A stretch of 53,074 bases of DNA, taken from the NCBI RefSeq assembly GCF_030065885.1, contig NZ_JASJCS010000015.1, positions 1 through 53,074 of the forward strand. The letters run 5' to 3'. The DNA is from Ilumatobacter sp. (GTDB lineage Bacteria; Actinomycetota; Acidimicrobiia; Acidimicrobiales; Ilumatobacteraceae). Under the pieces are notes generated by a model that searched no databases, was not told the DNA's origin, and worked only from the letters and a program-made list of their open reading frames with translations. Numbering within the stretch: the stretch's first letter is position 1; the number at the start of each line of letters is the position of its first letter. A program made the position numbers and the translations under genes. Shown piece by piece: positions 1-9,120 of this stretch.

Positions 1-51
1 CGCCGCGTCGTCGACCTCCCGCTCGGCGAGCAGCTCCCCCGCATCTGCTGA
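1..51 (+). CDS. 3' end of an unidentified protein (partial)
   Basis: The first frame reads sixteen sense codons followed by TGA at 49-51. Every codon ends in G or C, as in the real genes of this window, and the stop lies 10 bp before the stop of the convergent gene. This fits the tail of a plus-strand gene that starts outside the window. The peptide ends in LPRIC and is too short to identify. Confidence 0.4.
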   Translation, partial: RRVVDLPLGEQLPRIC

Positions 52-61
52 GTGTCGCGGA

Positions 62-3000
62 TCAGGCCGGCAGCACGAACCGGTACGCGTAGGAGGTCTC
101 GCTGAGCGTGTCGTCGCTGGTCAGCGCGGACGAGATCGGATCGGTGCTCGTCGCGCTGGCGATGCCCGTGATCCCCAGCGGGCCGGACGCCACCGGCGTG
201 GACACCGTGACGCTCGTGCCCTGGCCGGCCCCGGCCGCGAGCAGGTCGTACAGGCGCCGCCACACGGTGAACGTGACGCACACCTCGACCATCGTGACGG
301 TGAACGACGGCGGGAACAGCGTGATGTTTGGCACGGGGAACCGGATGCACATCGTGAGGTCGAGCCGACGCTCGAAGCGCCGGACGTGTCCGACGATCGC
401 CGGGTTGACGAGTCCGCTGGTCAGCACCGCCGGATCGTCGATCACGAAGCTCTCCTCGTAGTTGTCGGCGCCGAACGTCGGCACGTAGTGCTCGTCATCG
501 ATGTCGGTCGTGTAGGCGTGATCGGACGCGGCCTGCAGGAACGCGAACTGGTTCGGGAACCGGAGCGTGGGCAGCGCCAGCAACACCGGCTGGACCATGC
601 CGCTCGGCGACAGCCACGGCGACACGCCGTAGGCGACGCCGAGGGGCCAGAAGGTCTGCTCGACGAAGTACGGCACGGACCGGATCAGCGGGAGCCCCAT
701 GTCGAACACCCGCTCCGGACCCGGGATCGGCGTGTACCGGTCGGGGTGGAACGGGTTGAAGCTCCCGCCCTGGCTGTTGGTGTTGACGACACCGTCGTCC
801 AGGCCGGCCAGCACGGGCTTGAGGACGTACGGCGCCCCCTCCATCCCGCCGAAGCTCGGGTGACCACCGGCGACCGTCAGGGTCGGTGTCGGCGACACGG
901 CCGTGAACGGGCCCCACACGACCTTGCTGACGATCGGCGAGAGGTCGACGAGGATGCTCGCGAACACGACCTCGGGGACGGTGGCGACCATCGCGGCGAT
1001 CGCGGCGTCGGTCGCTGCCAGCGCGTTGAAGAACGCGTCGAACCGGGCGGCCTCGCCGTCGCTGCGCGCCATCCCCCTCGCGACGAGACGACCCCCGGCG
1101 ATCAGGCTGTCGGTCACGGCATCGGCCACGACACCGAGGCCGCCGACGACCGCTGCGCCGGCGACCGCCAGCTGCGCCGCGTCGCTGCCGCTGATCGCGC
1201 CGTGGAGCGAGAGGTGGACCGTGGCGCGCTTGGCGATCAGGGACACGTCGCCGAAGGCGTCCTGCAACGGACCGGGGACGGCGGTCTGCTCGGCCACGGC
1301 CATGGCGACGTTCGTGACGAGGGCGCCGGTCGAGTGGGTGACGACGACGAACTCCGTCCCGAAGCAGTCGGTGGTCGGGTCCTCGGCGTCCGGATTCCGG
1401 ACGCCCGCGCCGGTGTTCATGGCGTCGGCGATCTGCGTGAGCACGGTGTGCACGGCGAACACCAGCCGCTGCGAGCAGTTGTACCCGGCGACCATGTACC
1501 GGTTCGGCTGACCCGGTCCGGTGAGGTAGGTGACGATGTGCTCGGACCAGTAGCTGTTCCCGCCCTGGCGGAAGAAGCCGTCGTCAGCCGGGTCCGACCC
1601 GGCCAGGTACGCGGCCGGGACGTCCGGCCACTCGTCGCGGATGTTGTCGATCTGCGCGTTGCTCGCCAGCGAGAGCCCGAGCGACGTGTGGATGGCGCGG
1701 ATCGTCGGATCCTCGGCGATCAACCGGGCGAGCACATGGCTCGGCACGAACCCGTGGACGTACACGATGTCCCGACCGGAGAACGGCACCGGCGGTCCGT
1801 CCTTGTTGCTGTGGCGCGGCTCGTGCGGGAACGGCGCCGGATCCCAGTCGTCGCACGACTCCGGCTTGAGCTCGATCGGCTCGAGGAGATCGGTCAGCGC
1901 CGGGTGCTTCAGGTCGTCGATCACCTTCTGGACGAGCTCGTGGATCTCGTCGGCCGTCAACGGCGGGTCCTCGCCCTCCCAGGGGACCTCGGCGTCGAGG
2001 TCGTCCGGGATCCACCCACCGAACGACGAGCAGTCGTTCCCCTCGGCGTACCAGTTGCTCGATCCGTCGTCGTCGAACGGGCCGCCGTACAGGTCGACCA
2101 TCGCTCCGAGGTCCGTGGCGACGAGCTGCGCCGTCGGTTCCGGGTTCGTCCGCAGCATCCCCTTCGGGAGCGCCAGGCTCCCGCCCGGGCCGAACGGGCC
2201 GAACGGCGTGTCGCATCCGTCGACCTCGCGGACGCACACGTTCGAGAACTGGCCGACCGCGTCGCCGGTCGTCGCGTCGTCGCTGTCGCCGACCGCGGCG
2301 ATCGAGATGCGACCGAAGTCGCGCGGCGCGCACCACGGGGGCAGGATCACCCACGTCCAGTCCTTGGAGGTGATGCGACCGGTCGTCCCGATCGGCGCGA
2401 CGTTCGCCGACACGTCCGGGTGGTCGCCCGAGGTCGGCAACGACCCGTTGTGGGCGACGACGCGGAGCCGGACGTAGTCGAGATCGCGCGTGAGCGCCCG
2501 GACGCAGACGCTCACCATGTAGTGCTTGCCGCCCTCGATCTTGAGGCTCGGGTCGAGGAACTGGGTGACCGCGTCGCCCGACGTCGCCGTGCCGGCGAGC
2601 TCGACCGCGCCGACGGCGCCGAGGCAGCCCTTCGTCTTGGGCTTGAACTGCGGGTCGCCGTACGCCGTGGCCCAGTCGTCGATCCGGTCGCCGATGCGCC
2701 GGTCGTCGCAGCACCGGAGCTGTTCGATCGGCACCGGGATCGACGGATCGGGCATGTAGAAGATGCCGAGCTCGCTTCGTTCGAGCAGTGCCGCCTTCCT
2801 GCTGCGTGTGGCCCTCGTGAACAGCGAGACCCGCCAGACGTAACCGACCCCGACATCGAGCGATGGACGGTTCTTCGGGTACGGGGCCGACGTTCGCCGA
2901 GCGTCTTCCACCTGCGACAGCAGCGGCTTCCTCCGGACGACGCGTCCGGGATCCTCCCCGGACTCGATCGGCCAGACCTCGACGTGCCACTCGGCGCGGT

Positions 3001-3133
3001 CGGGCGGCTCGATCTGCTTGATCGGTGCCCCGCGCCGCGGTGCGGCGTCCGTCCGCCATGCGAAGCGCGGTCGGCGGCCCTCCGCGCCGCAGATCCCCGT
3101 CGGTGCCAGCAGTTCGATCGACCGCGGTGCCAT
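62..3133 (-). CDS. large alpha/beta-hydrolase (lipase-like) domain protein
   Basis: This 1023-residue protein has no signal peptide or obvious membrane segment. Residues about 1-110 look like an Ig/fibronectin-type beta domain (PTG...RPRFAWRT, then VGYVWRVSLF). Residues about 190-310 look like a second beta-rich, jelly-roll-like region. Around 455-620 there is an alpha/beta-hydrolase core: a YVHGF oxyanion-type strand near 458 and VVVTHSTGALV, with the putative nucleophile Ser601 in a THSTG elbow that departs from GxSxG. The long C-terminal part includes His residues in SDHAYTTD and DDEHYVP that could complete a triad. A GAGGAGG ribosome site stands just before the ATG. The substrate is unknown, and the lipase or esterase role is inferred from the fold motifs only. 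Confidence 0.75.
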   Translation of the reverse strand: MAPRSIELLAPTGICGAEGRRPRFAWRTDAAPRRGAPIKQIEPPDRAEWHVEVWPIESGEDPGRVVRRKPLLSQVEDARRTSAPYPKNRPSLDVGVGYVWRVSLFTRATRSRKAALLERSELGIFYMPDPSIPVPIEQLRCCDDRRIGDRIDDWATAYGDPQFKPKTKGCLGAVGAVELAGTATSGDAVTQFLDPSLKIEGGKHYMVSVCVRALTRDLDYVRLRVVAHNGSLPTSGDHPDVSANVAPIGTTGRITSKDWTWVILPPWCAPRDFGRISIAAVGDSDDATTGDAVGQFSNVCVREVDGCDTPFGPFGPGGSLALPKGMLRTNPEPTAQLVATDLGAMVDLYGGPFDDDGSSNWYAEGNDCSSFGGWIPDDLDAEVPWEGEDPPLTADEIHELVQKVIDDLKHPALTDLLEPIELKPESCDDWDPAPFPHEPRHSNKDGPPVPFSGRDIVYVHGFVPSHVLARLIAEDPTIRAIHTSLGLSLASNAQIDNIRDEWPDVPAAYLAGSDPADDGFFRQGGNSYWSEHIVTYLTGPGQPNRYMVAGYNCSQRLVFAVHTVLTQIADAMNTGAGVRNPDAEDPTTDCFGTEFVVVTHSTGALVTNVAMAVAEQTAVPGPLQDAFGDVSLIAKRATVHLSLHGAISGSDAAQLAVAGAAVVGGLGVVADAVTDSLIAGGRLVARGMARSDGEAARFDAFFNALAATDAAIAAMVATVPEVVFASILVDLSPIVSKVVWGPFTAVSPTPTLTVAGGHPSFGGMEGAPYVLKPVLAGLDDGVVNTNSQGGSFNPFHPDRYTPIPGPERVFDMGLPLIRSVPYFVEQTFWPLGVAYGVSPWLSPSGMVQPVLLALPTLRFPNQFAFLQAASDHAYTTDIDDEHYVPTFGADNYEESFVIDDPAVLTSGLVNPAIVGHVRRFERRLDLTMCIRFPVPNITLFPPSFTVTMVEVCVTFTVWRRLYDLLAAGAGQGTSVTVSTPVASGPLGITGIASATSTDPISSALTSDDTLSETSYAYRFVLPA

Positions 3134-3258
3134 GAGCCCTCCTCGCTTCCCGACGGAGCTTCCCCGTCGTCAAGACCCTGCCAGATGGCGAGGCGCCGAT
3201 GATCCGAATTCGGACGGCGGGGCGGGAACGCGGGGCGGGCGCGGCCGACGCAGCGCGC

Positions 3259-3909
3259 TCAGCGCACCCTGGCCACGACGTAGTGGACGCCGATCTCGTC
3301 GGTGTAGTCGTCGTTGCCGGGCAGGTACGGCTCGGCGTCGCTGACGAGGATCGGTTCCCACGTCCCGTCGGCCACGAGCCGGTCGATCACCATCGGACAC
3401 TCACGCGGCTCCCAGAAGTCCTCGCGCTGGGTCACGACGACCACGCCGCCGGGTTCGACGACGCGGCAGAACTCGCGCCAGGCGTCCTCGACGGCGGGCA
3501 CGTAGGTCATCACGCCGACGCAGGTGAGCGCTCCGAACGCGTCGTCGTCGAAATCGAGTGGCTCCTGGAGGTTGGCGGTCGTGAGCATCGTGTAGGCGTT
3601 GGTCTCACCTGCGAGCCGGAGCGACTCCTCCGACACGTCGGCCCCGTGCAGCTCGCCCTCGAACCCCGCGGCCCGGAGCGCGACGCCGACCAGCCCGGTG
3701 CCGCACCCGGCGTCGAGGATCCGCTGGGGTGCCGAGTGTTCCATCGCGAAGCCGGCCACGACGCTCGGCGCCCGGTACGACCAGCTGTCGAGGTCGTCGT
3801 CGTACCCGGTCGCCCACCGGTCGTAGTACGCGGCGACCTCCTCCGGGTCGCCACTGCCGCGCACGAGCCAATCGCCGTCGGAGCCGGACTGCTGTTCGTC
3901 CTCGAACAC
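3259..3909 (-). CDS. class I SAM-dependent methyltransferase (METTL27-like)
   Basis: The protein is about 216 residues. An N-terminal helix region (PEEVAAYYDRWATGYDDDL) precedes the SAM-binding motif ILDAGCGTGLVG. Then come an acidic motif II (LHGADVSEE), DAFGALTCVGVMTYVP, and the VVEPGGVVVVTQR strand of a Rossmann-type methyltransferase. The YYDRWA...YRAP start resembles the METTL27/WBSCR27 group; the substrate is unknown. Two adjacent GTG codons (3912 and 3909) can start the protein. I prefer 3909 because a TAGGGT hexamer lies 8 nt upstream of it and there is no Shine-Dalgarno. The reading frame stays open further upstream, but that part is antisense-type sequence over the next gene. Confidence 0.85.
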   Translation of the reverse strand: MFEDEQQSGSDGDWLVRGSGDPEEVAAYYDRWATGYDDDLDSWSYRAPSVVAGFAMEHSAPQRILDAGCGTGLVGVALRAAGFEGELHGADVSEESLRLAGETNAYTMLTTANLQEPLDFDDDAFGALTCVGVMTYVPAVEDAWREFCRVVEPGGVVVVTQREDFWEPRECPMVIDRLVADGTWEPILVSDAEPYLPGNDDYTDEIGVHYVVARVR

Positions 3910-3917
3910 CACCGTCG

Positions 3918-3923
3918 ACCCTA
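3918..3923 (-). promoter_or_regulatory. putative -10 hexamer of a leaderless promoter (methyltransferase)
   Basis: On the minus strand TAGGGT ends 8 nt before GTG 3909 and 5 nt before GTG 3912. There is no Shine-Dalgarno, so transcription probably begins at or next to the start codon. Confidence 0.5.
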
Positions 3924-3944
3924 GACAGCCGGGCCCCGCGCCGG

Positions 3945-5063
3945 CTACCCGACGAGGTCGAACTCGCCGAGCGGCACCGTCCGCCCGTTGACGATCGCTT
4001 CGACCGCGTGCGTGCCCGGGTGGTGCGTCCGCGTCGACTGCTGAGCGACCGAGATCGTCTTGCGGACGGCCGATGCACTGCCCGGCTCGATCTCGACCTC
4101 GGCCCCCTTGAAGACCTTCGGGCTCGTCGAACCGTTCGCCTTCACGAAGTGGACCCGGAGGTCGACGAGGGCGCCGGCGAACTCGTCGGTCGGGTTGCGC
4201 AGCTCGATCTCGACCGCCACCTTGCCGCCGATCGCCGGCCGCTCGGGGGTGATCGTCACCGCGCCGACCTCCACCGGGGACGACTCGCCGTAGCCGAGCA
4301 CGTCGAGGGCGGCGGGGTCGCCCTGCTTGATCAGCGTCCTCAACGCGTGCCGCACCAGCTTGCGTCGCTCGTCGCCGGCACCGGGTTCCCGCCACCAGCG
4401 GCGTGCCACGTCGACGACCACGCCTGGGTGGTCCTTGGCGATGTCGTTGAGGTTGTTCGCGACCGACCGCCGCACGTACTCCTCGGGGTCGTCCTTCAAC
4501 CGTTCGAGCAGCTCGATCACCGGCGACGGATCGGCGATGAACGCCCTCAGCCGGGGCGCCCAGGGCAGGCGCGGCCGGGTGCCCTCCGACACCAGCCGCC
4601 TCACGTGCACGCTCTCGTCGTTCGCCCACTCCCCCAGCCGGGCGAGCGTCGCCTCGGGGTACCGCTCGAGATACGCACGGATCGAGAACTCCGCGGTGAA
4701 CCGTTTCGTCAGCTCGTACTGCGCGGTCATCGCCGTCTCGAAGTGATCCAACCCGTACTCCGCGATGAAGTACACGTGCGGCAGGTACACGAACGGCTCC
4801 ATGCCGGTCAGCTCCGAGCCGTACAGCTCGTCGCCGAGTGTGCGGACGATCGTCCGCATCGCCAGCTCGCGATCGGCGGGTAGGTACGCCGCCATCGCCG
4901 ACGCGATCTGCTTCGCCCTCGGCGTCAGTTCGAGATCGTCGTACCCGTCGAGGCAGGCGGCGAGGAAGCCCTCGCGGTCGAAGTCCTCGACGACGGTCGC
5001 CAACGCGTCGGCGATGCGGACAGGGACGTCGGTTCCGAACGAGTCCTTCAGTGGCTCGGCCAT
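3945..5063 (-). CDS. alkC: DNA alkylation repair glycosylase, AlkC family, with C-terminal Ig-like domain
   Basis: AlkC enzymes excise N3-methyl purines and methylcytosine from DNA without base flipping. The 372-residue protein begins MAEPLKDSFG and has helical HEAT-like repeats to about residue 240. These include the diagnostic stretch EEYVRRSVANNLNDIAKDHP (near 190-210) and FVYLPHVYFIAEYG. From about 250 a beta-rich region (GAVTITPERPAIGGKVAVEIELRN ... FKGAEVEIEPG) matches the Ig-like domain seen in longer AlkC proteins, which helps grip DNA. The ATG is preceded by CAGACT 7 nt upstream and lacks a Shine-Dalgarno. The gene stands alone on its strand with a short gap to the methyltransferase downstream. 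Family assignment is strong; the exact substrate range is inferred. Confidence 0.9.
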   Translation of the reverse strand: MAEPLKDSFGTDVPVRIADALATVVEDFDREGFLAACLDGYDDLELTPRAKQIASAMAAYLPADRELAMRTIVRTLGDELYGSELTGMEPFVYLPHVYFIAEYGLDHFETAMTAQYELTKRFTAEFSIRAYLERYPEATLARLGEWANDESVHVRRLVSEGTRPRLPWAPRLRAFIADPSPVIELLERLKDDPEEYVRRSVANNLNDIAKDHPGVVVDVARRWWREPGAGDERRKLVRHALRTLIKQGDPAALDVLGYGESSPVEVGAVTITPERPAIGGKVAVEIELRNPTDEFAGALVDLRVHFVKANGSTSPKVFKGAEVEIEPGSASAVRKTISVAQQSTRTHHPGTHAVEAIVNGRTVPLGEFDLVG

Positions 5064-5070
5064 GAGCGGA

Positions 5071-5076
5071 AGTCTG
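5071..5076 (-). promoter_or_regulatory. putative leaderless -10 hexamer (alkC)
   Basis: CAGACT on the minus strand lies 7 nt before the alkC ATG. It keeps the A at position 2 and T at position 6 of TANNNT but not the first T, so it is weaker evidence than other sites here. Confidence 0.35.
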
Positions 5077-5094
5077 CCGCGGCCGGGGGCGCGA

Positions 5095-5667
5095 TCAGCG
5101 CGAACCGACGACCGTTCCGACCAGCGTCCCGATCGCCAGGCCGCCGACCACGTCGAGCGGCAGATGGGCGCCCACGTACATCCGGCTCAATCCCGTGAAA
5201 CCGGCGATCGCCAGCGCGACCCGCCGACCGCGACCGGGCGGCATCGCGGTGAGCGCCAACGTGGTCGACACCGCGGCGTGGCCCGATGGATACCCGAGTC
5301 CGACCTGCGGCTGCCCGCGGACGACGACGCCGTCGAGGAGGTCGGCGGGCCGCCCGCGGTGGGCGAGCGGCTTGACCGCCTTGACCCCGGCCCACACCGC
5401 GGATCCGGCTGACAGTGCGATCGCAGCGCGATGGCGACCACCGAGCACCCGCGTGGCCGCCGACACGACCAGCACCGACGCCAGCGAACCGGACTGCATC
5501 ACCAGCCAGGCGGGGAGCTCCAGCCCGTCCGGGGCGCGGTTCGAGGCGCGGAACAGGCGCTCCTCGGTCGGCGGCACACGGCCGCGCCGGGCCGCGGCGG
5601 CAGAGATCACGAGTACCGACGCAGCGCCGAAACCGATCGCCAGTCGGGAACATCTCACACACGTCAC
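5095..5667 (-). CDS. PAP2-family phosphatase (membrane)
   Basis: The protein is about 190 residues and mostly hydrophobic. It carries the three PAP2 phosphatase signatures in order: KPLAHRGRP (KxxxxxxRP), GYPSGHA (PSGH) and SRMYVGAHLPLDVVGG (SRxxxxxHxxxD). It probably dephosphorylates a lipid phosphate such as undecaprenyl diphosphate or phosphatidate at the membrane; the substrate is not decided by sequence. Several in-frame GTG codons are possible starts. I choose 5667 because GGAAGG lies 5 nt upstream. The gene is divergent from the ABC operon starting at 5766. Confidence 0.85.
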   Translation of the reverse strand: MTCVRCSRLAIGFGAASVLVISAAAARRGRVPPTEERLFRASNRAPDGLELPAWLVMQSGSLASVLVVSAATRVLGGRHRAAIALSAGSAVWAGVKAVKPLAHRGRPADLLDGVVVRGQPQVGLGYPSGHAAVSTTLALTAMPPGRGRRVALAIAGFTGLSRMYVGAHLPLDVVGGLAIGTLVGTVVGSR

Positions 5668-5672
5668 ACACA

Positions 5673-5678
5673 CCTTCC
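5673..5678 (-). promoter_or_regulatory. ribosome binding site deciding the PAP2 start
   Basis: Minus-strand GGAAGG is 5 nt upstream of the GTG at 5667. The alternative GTG codons at 5673 and 5658 have no properly spaced site. Confidence 0.45.
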
Positions 5679-5765
5679 GAACGCGCTCCGCACCAGGGCC
5701 GTAGTGCTCTGTTCGGTCGAGACACACGGTGGTTTCGTGGAAATGCGAGTGAAGGAGCCGCCACC

Positions 5766-6539
5766 ATGACCGACGCAACGATGACCCGTGCCCCGCAGAC
5801 GCCAACCGACGAGCCCACGATGGCGGCCCAGGCGACCGGACTGACGAAGATCTACGGGCAGGGCAACACGAGAGTGGTCGCGCTCGACGGCGTCGACATC
5901 GGTTTCGAGGCGGGCAAGCTCACCGCGATCATGGGCCCGTCGGGCTCGGGCAAGTCGACCCTCCTCCACTGCATGGCCGGGCTCGACAACATCAGCGGCG
6001 GCGAGACGCGCGTCGGCGACACGTTGATCTCCGAGCTCTCCGACAAGCAGCTGACGCTGCTGCGTCGCCAGCGGCTCGGCTTCATCTTCCAGGCGTTCAA
6101 CCTCGTGCCCACGCTGACCGCCGAGGAGAACATCATGTTGCCGTTGCTGCTCGGAGGCCGGGAGGCCGACGCCGACTGGGCGCGCACGGTGACCGAGAGC
6201 CTGCAACTCGGCGAGCGCCTGCAGCACCGGCCCGACGAGCTGTCGGGTGGGCAGCAGCAGCGCGTGGCGGTCGCGCGCGCCCTGGTATCGCGCCCCGAGA
6301 TCATCTTCGCCGACGAACCGACCGGCAACCTCGACTCCAACAGCGGGCAAGAGGTGCTCGGCTTCCTGCGGCGCGCCGTCGACGACTGGAACCAGACCGT
6401 GGTGATGGTGACCCACGACGCGCACGCCGCGTCGTACGCCGACCTCGTCGTGTTCCTCCGCGACGGCAAGTTCGTCGATCGCCTGGCATCGCCGACCGCC
6501 GACCTGGTGCTCGACAAGATCCGCGAGCTCGAGGTCTGA
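5766..6539 (+). CDS. ABC transporter ATP-binding protein, MacB/LolD type
   Basis: This 257-residue ATPase energises the FtsX-type permease encoded next. All nucleotide-binding motifs are present in order: Walker A GPSGSGKST, Q-loop FIFQAFNL, signature LSGGQQQRVAVARAL, Walker B IIFADEPTGNLDS and the H-loop MVTHD. The QAFNLVPTLTAEEN and EPTGNLD wording is typical of the MacB/LolD subfamily, which drives mechanotransmission or export rather than import. The ATG at 5766 has GGAG 8 nt upstream, whereas the frame is open well before it. The stop is 1 nt from the permease ATG, so the two are translated as one operon. The exported substrate is unknown. Confidence 0.92.
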   Translation: MTDATMTRAPQTPTDEPTMAAQATGLTKIYGQGNTRVVALDGVDIGFEAGKLTAIMGPSGSGKSTLLHCMAGLDNISGGETRVGDTLISELSDKQLTLLRRQRLGFIFQAFNLVPTLTAEENIMLPLLLGGREADADWARTVTESLQLGERLQHRPDELSGGQQQRVAVARALVSRPEIIFADEPTGNLDSNSGQEVLGFLRRAVDDWNQTVVMVTHDAHAASYADLVVFLRDGKFVDRLASPTADLVLDKIRELEV

Positions 6540-6540
6540 C

Positions 6541-9093
6541 ATGGGACAGATGATCAAGCTCAGCATCCGGACCTTGACGAACAACAAGCTCCGGTTCTCG
6601 CTCACCACGTTCGCTGTCCTGATGGGCGTCAGCTTCGTCGTGGCGTCGTTCGTCCTCACCGACGGCCTGATGCGAACGTTCAACAACATCGTCGAGGACG
6701 CCAACGAAGAGGTCGACGTCGAGGTCCGGGCGGCATCGACCTTCGACGAGGTCACGTTCGGCGAGCAGTCGTTCGACGAGAGCATCTACGACACGGTCGT
6801 CGCCGTCGAGGGTGTGCAGGACGCGATCCCGATCGCAGCCAGCCTCAAGATCCAGCCGCTCACACCCGACGGCGAGACGATCGACACGCTGGCACCGGTC
6901 TTCGGATTCAGCTGGTCGAACTCACCCCTCGACGGCCTGACGCTCGTCGCGGGCGAGGTGCCCGACGGCCCCCGCGAGTTCGCGCTCGACGAGACGTCCG
7001 CCGACGACAACGGATTCGTGCTCGGTCAGACGTACGACATCGTCGGTGCCGCCGGCCGCGAGCCGTTCGAGCTCGTCGGCATCAACAAGTTCGGCGAGGA
7101 GAACGCCCTGGCCGGCGCCGTCATCGTGTCGTTCACCCTCGACGAGGTCCAGCGGCTCGACGACAGCGAGGGGTTGATCCAGTACATCGACATCGCCGCC
7201 GCGCCCGGCGTCGAGCCGGAGGTGCTGATCGACCGGATCGAGAACGTACTGCCCGCCGGCCTCGAGGCGGTCTCCGGTGAGGTCGTCGTCGACGAGGCGC
7301 AGGACGACTTCTCCACGATCGTCGACATCTTCGGCAACGTGCTCCTTGCGTTCGCGCTGGTCGCGGTCTTCGTCAGCACGTTCATCATCAGCAACACGTT
7401 CAACATCCTGCTCGGCCAGCGCGTGCGCCAGCTCGCGCTGCTCCGTGCGCTCGGGGCCAGCTCGGGTCAGGTCAGGTTCAGCTCGATCTTCGAGTCGCTC
7501 GTGATCGGCGTCATCGCATCGGTGCTCGGTCTCGGCGGTGGCGTGCTGCTGGCATTCGGGTTGCGGGAGTTGATGAACAGCCTCGGGATGCAACTGCCGA
7601 GCATGGACATCATCCTCGCTCCGCGGACGATCATCGCGGCGTTGATCGTCGGCGTCGGCGTCACGCTGCTCGCATCGTTGACGCCGGCCCGCCGGGCCGC
7701 GAACGTGCCGCCGATCGCGGCGATGCGCGCCGGCTTCCGGTTCGGCTCGGGCGAGGGCACCCGCCGGACGATCATCGCCATCGTCCTCTCGGTGTTCGGC
7801 GTGATCTTCATGGCCTACGGCCTCTTCGGCGGCTCCGACAACACCGGGGCGCTGCTCGGTTCACTGGGCCTCGGCGCGGTGCTCGTCTTCGTCGCCGTCT
7901 CGATGTACGCGCCGCTGTTCTCCAGCCCGTCCGCGTCGTTCCTCGGTGCCCCGTTGGAGCATGTGCCGGGCAACCAGATCACCGGTCACATGGCGCGCCA
8001 GAACGCGGCCCGCAACAACAAGCGGACCGCGTCGACGGCGGCCGGACTGATGATCGGGCTGGCGCTGATCGCGATGGCCAGCGTCGTCGCCGAGTCGCTG
8101 AAGAGCTCGTTCCGCGACGAGCTCGGGTCGACCATGGTCGCCGACTACGTGATCACCGCCGACGGCGACGTCGACTTCACGAACCAGCTGGCCGGCCAGG
8201 TCGCCGCGCTCCCGGAGTTCGACGAGGTGTCGGCCGTCCGGTCCGGCAACATCCGCGTCGACGGGGACACGAAGGAGATGCGGGGTGCCGACCTCACGAT
8301 CCTGACCGACCTGATGGCCGTCGACGTGCAGTCCGGCGACCCGGCTGCGGCGGCGAACCCGAACTCGATCATCCTGAGCCAGGAAGCGGCCGACGACTAC
8401 GGCGTCGTGGTCGGCGATCGACTCAACGTCGAATTCGCCGCCACCGGTCTGCAGGTGCTGACCGTCCAAGCGATCTACGACAACCCGTTCCTCGTCACGC
8501 ACCACATGATCGACCTGTCGGCGTGGGAGCAGTACTTCGACAGCCAGAACGACAGCGTGATCTCCGCGCGGGTCGCCGACGGCGTCTCGCTGACCGCGGC
8601 AGCGGCGGCGCTCGAGCCGTTCGCGACCGAGTTCCCCCAGCTCCTGTTCGAGACGCAGGAGGAGTTCCGCGACCGGTTGGAGGGCACGCTCGACTCGCTG
8701 CTGATCATCATCAACGTGTTCCTGGGCTTGGCGATCGTGATCGCCCTGCTCGGCATCACGAACACGATGGCGCTGTCGGTGCTCGAGCGGACGCAGGAGA
8801 TCGGCCTGATGCGAGCGATCGGCATGACCCGCCGACAGACGCGCGGCCTGATCCGGTTCGAGGCCGCAGTGGTCTCGCTGTTCGGCGCACTGCTCGGTGT
8901 CGTCGTCGGGTTGGCGTTCGGGTGGGTCGCGGTGATCGCGATCCCCGAGTCGATCATCAACCAGCTGTCGATCCCGGCGGTCCTACTCGTCGTCTACGTG
9001 GTGATCGCCACCATCGCGGGGCTGCTCGCCGCGTCGCTGCCGGCGCGGCGCGCCGCCCGTCTCAACGTGTTGGAGGCGATCGCCTTCGAGTGA
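6541..9093 (+). CDS. ABC transporter permease, FtsX/MacB type
   Basis: This 850-residue protein has the layout of actinobacterial FtsX-like permeases. There is an N-terminal membrane segment (about 17-40), a large extracytoplasmic MacB-core-like region, then three membrane helices around 265-385 ending in LASLTPARRAANVPPIAAMR. A second half repeats the plan: membrane segments near 410-470, an extracytoplasmic domain about 510-690, and a final three-helix FtsX block about 695-845 ending SLPARRAARLNVLEAIAFE. The duplicated FtsX blocks with PARRAA...A endings are diagnostic. It starts 1 nt after the ATPase stop, with GAGG in the ATPase end as ribosome site. Substrate unknown; possibly lipoproteins, lipids or peptides. 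Confidence 0.92.
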   Translation: MGQMIKLSIRTLTNNKLRFSLTTFAVLMGVSFVVASFVLTDGLMRTFNNIVEDANEEVDVEVRAASTFDEVTFGEQSFDESIYDTVVAVEGVQDAIPIAASLKIQPLTPDGETIDTLAPVFGFSWSNSPLDGLTLVAGEVPDGPREFALDETSADDNGFVLGQTYDIVGAAGREPFELVGINKFGEENALAGAVIVSFTLDEVQRLDDSEGLIQYIDIAAAPGVEPEVLIDRIENVLPAGLEAVSGEVVVDEAQDDFSTIVDIFGNVLLAFALVAVFVSTFIISNTFNILLGQRVRQLALLRALGASSGQVRFSSIFESLVIGVIASVLGLGGGVLLAFGLRELMNSLGMQLPSMDIILAPRTIIAALIVGVGVTLLASLTPARRAANVPPIAAMRAGFRFGSGEGTRRTIIAIVLSVFGVIFMAYGLFGGSDNTGALLGSLGLGAVLVFVAVSMYAPLFSSPSASFLGAPLEHVPGNQITGHMARQNAARNNKRTASTAAGLMIGLALIAMASVVAESLKSSFRDELGSTMVADYVITADGDVDFTNQLAGQVAALPEFDEVSAVRSGNIRVDGDTKEMRGADLTILTDLMAVDVQSGDPAAAANPNSIILSQEAADDYGVVVGDRLNVEFAATGLQVLTVQAIYDNPFLVTHHMIDLSAWEQYFDSQNDSVISARVADGVSLTAAAAALEPFATEFPQLLFETQEEFRDRLEGTLDSLLIIINVFLGLAIVIALLGITNTMALSVLERTQEIGLMRAIGMTRRQTRGLIRFEAAVVSLFGALLGVVVGLAFGWVAVIAIPESIINQLSIPAVLLVVYVVIATIAGLLAASLPARRAARLNVLEAIAFE

Positions 9094-9107
9094 ACCCGGG
9101 GCAGCAC

Positions 9108-9113
9108 AGGAGG
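9108..9113 (+). promoter_or_regulatory. strong Shine-Dalgarno AGGAGG before the sensor-domain gene
   Basis: AGGAGG is 7 nt upstream of ATG 9121, in the 27-nt gap after the permease stop. It fixes the start of the next gene and supports co-transcription. Confidence 0.6.
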
Positions 9114-9120
9114 TACAGAG

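Noticed and set aside
386-3202. Long plus-strand open frame (938 codons) over the hydrolase gene
   Set aside because: Arg/Val/Asp-rich shadow sequence with no domain; the minus-strand frame has recognisable motifs and a ribosome site.
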